Below, piece after piece: positions 4,616 to 5,635 of a DNA stretch of 5,635 bases. The notes under the pieces are model-generated. The model had not been told where the DNA came from. It made no database searches and saw nothing but the letters and a program-made list of their open reading frames with translations. Numbering within the stretch: position 1 is the first letter of the stretch; each line of letters starts with the position of its first letter. The stretch spans positions 1-5,635 of the forward strand of contig CAZIMM010000118.1 in NCBI GenBank assembly GCA_964540415.1, given 5' to 3'. A program made the translations under genes and the position numbers. The stretch comes from CAZIMM01 sp964540415 (lineage in GTDB: Bacteria > Bacillota > Clostridia > Oscillospirales > Acutalibacteraceae).

Positions 4616-5635
4616 ATGAAACATAAACAGCTTTTTTCGTTACTTACGGCTTTTGTTCTTCTCTGCTCGCTTATGATACCGTGCGCTCCGAACGCACAGG
4701 CGTCGGGTCTGGTTCAGCTTGTTATTGGCGGCGAAACGTTTCTGGACGTTTACAACGGCATGGTCAATATCGGCTGGACTTATTCTTTTATCGAGGATAA
4801 ATTGACTCTCAACAATTTCGGCACAGCGTCCTCGCCGCAAACCCCGATTTACATATATCCGAGTGCCGGTTTAATAATAATCGAGTTGAACGGCGACAGT
4901 TATCTTACAGCCGACGGCGGCTTTTGCCTGAACGTAATCGGCGACATTGTTTTCACCGGCACCGGCTCGCTGACGGTTGTGAGCGAGTCTTCTTACACAA
5001 TCTACACAACCGAATCCGTGTTTGTCAGTGAAGGGGTTTCTATAAACGCCTCCGGTCTTGCCGGCATATCGGCGCTCGGAGGAATTTCTATCGACACTTC
5101 GGGCAGTGTTGTTTCTTCAACCTCCGGCAAGGCATTGAATACCGACGGTGATTTTTCACTACTCAACGGCACTGTAAATCTTTCCGGAAGCTACGGCCTT
5201 TATGCCGGCGGAAACTTCTGGGCGGAGGGCGGAACCGCAACACTGACTGCGACTGGAACCACTGCCGCGCTCAGATGTGTCGGCAATCTTGAACACAGTG
5301 CAAACGAAACAATTATGGCAGGCGCCGCTGCTCCCGGCTCGGCTGTCCAAAGCTATAATGCGGAAAAATACTGCCGCATTTTCTTCACCGGTATTCCGAA
5401 GCTCAATCCGCCCAAAACAATCAGGTGGGATGAGGACAATCCCGTTGTTCGCTGGGACGCCGTGCCTCATGCAACAAGCTACACCGTGCGCCTTTACAGA
5501 ACCGGCAACAACAACGTACTTTTCACCAAAACCGGAATTACTGTGCTCAGCGCCAACTTCGCAGACAATTTTTCCGCTTTTGACAATTATTATGTCACCG
5601 TCACCGCCAACGCCGATGAGGTGTATTACACCGGC
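4616..5635 (+). CDS. Secreted beta-helix-like repeat protein with fibronectin type III domain (3' partial)
   Basis: Three hundred and forty codons are open to the window end, with no stop. Residues 1-29 are a signal peptide with KHK, then the hydrophobic core LFSLLTAFVLLCSLMI and a likely cleavage site after AQA. The Cys at 23 is not in a good lipobox, so a lipoprotein is unlikely. Residues 33-122 have the pattern of secreted Firmicutes carbohydrate-binding-like domains: IGGETFLDV, a 'GW-Y-x6-LTLNNF' strand pair, then LIIIELNGDSYLTA and GDIVFTGTGSLTV. About five rungs of 21-23 residues follow (127-148, 149-171, 172-192, 193-215, 216-237), suggesting a right-handed beta-helix. A fibronectin type III-like domain begins near 263 (IRWDEDNPVVRWDAVPHATS at 269-288, then YTVRLYR). 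Its role is probably surface attachment or binding of a polymer; no catalytic motif is seen. It has its own promoter and ribosome binding site and is not part of the upstream operon. Confidence 0.85.
   Translation, partial: MKHKQLFSLLTAFVLLCSLMIPCAPNAQASGLVQLVIGGETFLDVYNGMVNIGWTYSFIEDKLTLNNFGTASSPQTPIYIYPSAGLIIIELNGDSYLTADGGFCLNVIGDIVFTGTGSLTVVSESSYTIYTTESVFVSEGVSINASGLAGISALGGISIDTSGSVVSSTSGKALNTDGDFSLLNGTVNLSGSYGLYAGGNFWAEGGTATLTATGTTAALRCVGNLEHSANETIMAGAAAPGSAVQSYNAEKYCRIFFTGIPKLNPPKTIRWDEDNPVVRWDAVPHATSYTVRLYRTGNNNVLFTKTGITVLSANFADNFSAFDNYYVTVTANADEVYYTG

Noticed and set aside
4616..4690. Lipoprotein signal at Cys 23 of the secreted protein
   Set aside because: The residues before the Cys (LMIP) do not fit a lipobox, while AQA a few residues later fits ordinary signal peptidase cleavage.
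5159..5470. A 103-codon minus-strand reading frame inside the secreted-protein gene
   Set aside because: The plus-strand frame is continuous with a signal peptide and domain structure; the antisense product shows no family features.

Overview
The window looks like chromosomal DNA of an anaerobic, fermentative Gram-positive bacterium. A clostridial (Oscillospirales/Ruminococcaceae-like) relative is the best guess. The reasons are moderate GC with AT-rich intergenic stretches, consensus sigma-A promoters, strong GGAG-type ribosome binding sites, a ferredoxin-type aldo/keto reductase, very cysteine-rich cytosolic proteins and a secreted beta-helix/fibronectin-III surface protein. No taxonomic marker gene is present, so this is inference. 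All five recognisable genes and the one unknown gene lie on the + strand.

Layout. (1) 1-425: the 3' end of an aldo/keto reductase-type oxidoreductase with two C-terminal 4Fe-4S cysteine motifs; its start lies outside the window. (2) 426-529: a compact control region with a long hairpin followed by seven T's, whose right arm contains the -35 box of a near-consensus extended -10 promoter. (3) 530-4373: a tight four-gene operon made of an unrecognised 162-residue protein with a SHOCT-like C-terminus, a BadF/BadG-family N-acetylhexosamine kinase, a SIS-domain sugar-phosphate protein (UPF0309-like) and a GH84 beta-N-acetylglucosaminidase without a signal peptide. The junctions are an ATGA overlap, a 6-base gap and another ATGA overlap. 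(4) 4374-4615: an intergenic region with a strong rho-independent terminator, a 13-base imperfect direct repeat flanking it, and a promoter for the next gene. (5) 4616-5635: the 5' part of a secreted protein with a signal peptide, a beta-helix-like repeat domain and the start of a fibronectin type III domain; it runs off the window.

How the genes may work together. The operon has the logic of intracellular amino-sugar salvage. A cytosolic GH84 enzyme would release GlcNAc from an imported or recycled conjugate, the BadF kinase would phosphorylate it, and the SIS protein would handle the sugar phosphate. This resembles the known clostridial MurK/MurQ/NagZ muropeptide-recycling set, but with a GH84 in the glycosidase position and a short SIS protein in the MurQ position. 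No transporter, NagA deacetylase or NagB deaminase is in view, and the first gene of the operon has no known role. That gene and the GH84/kinase/SIS combination are the parts most worth following up.
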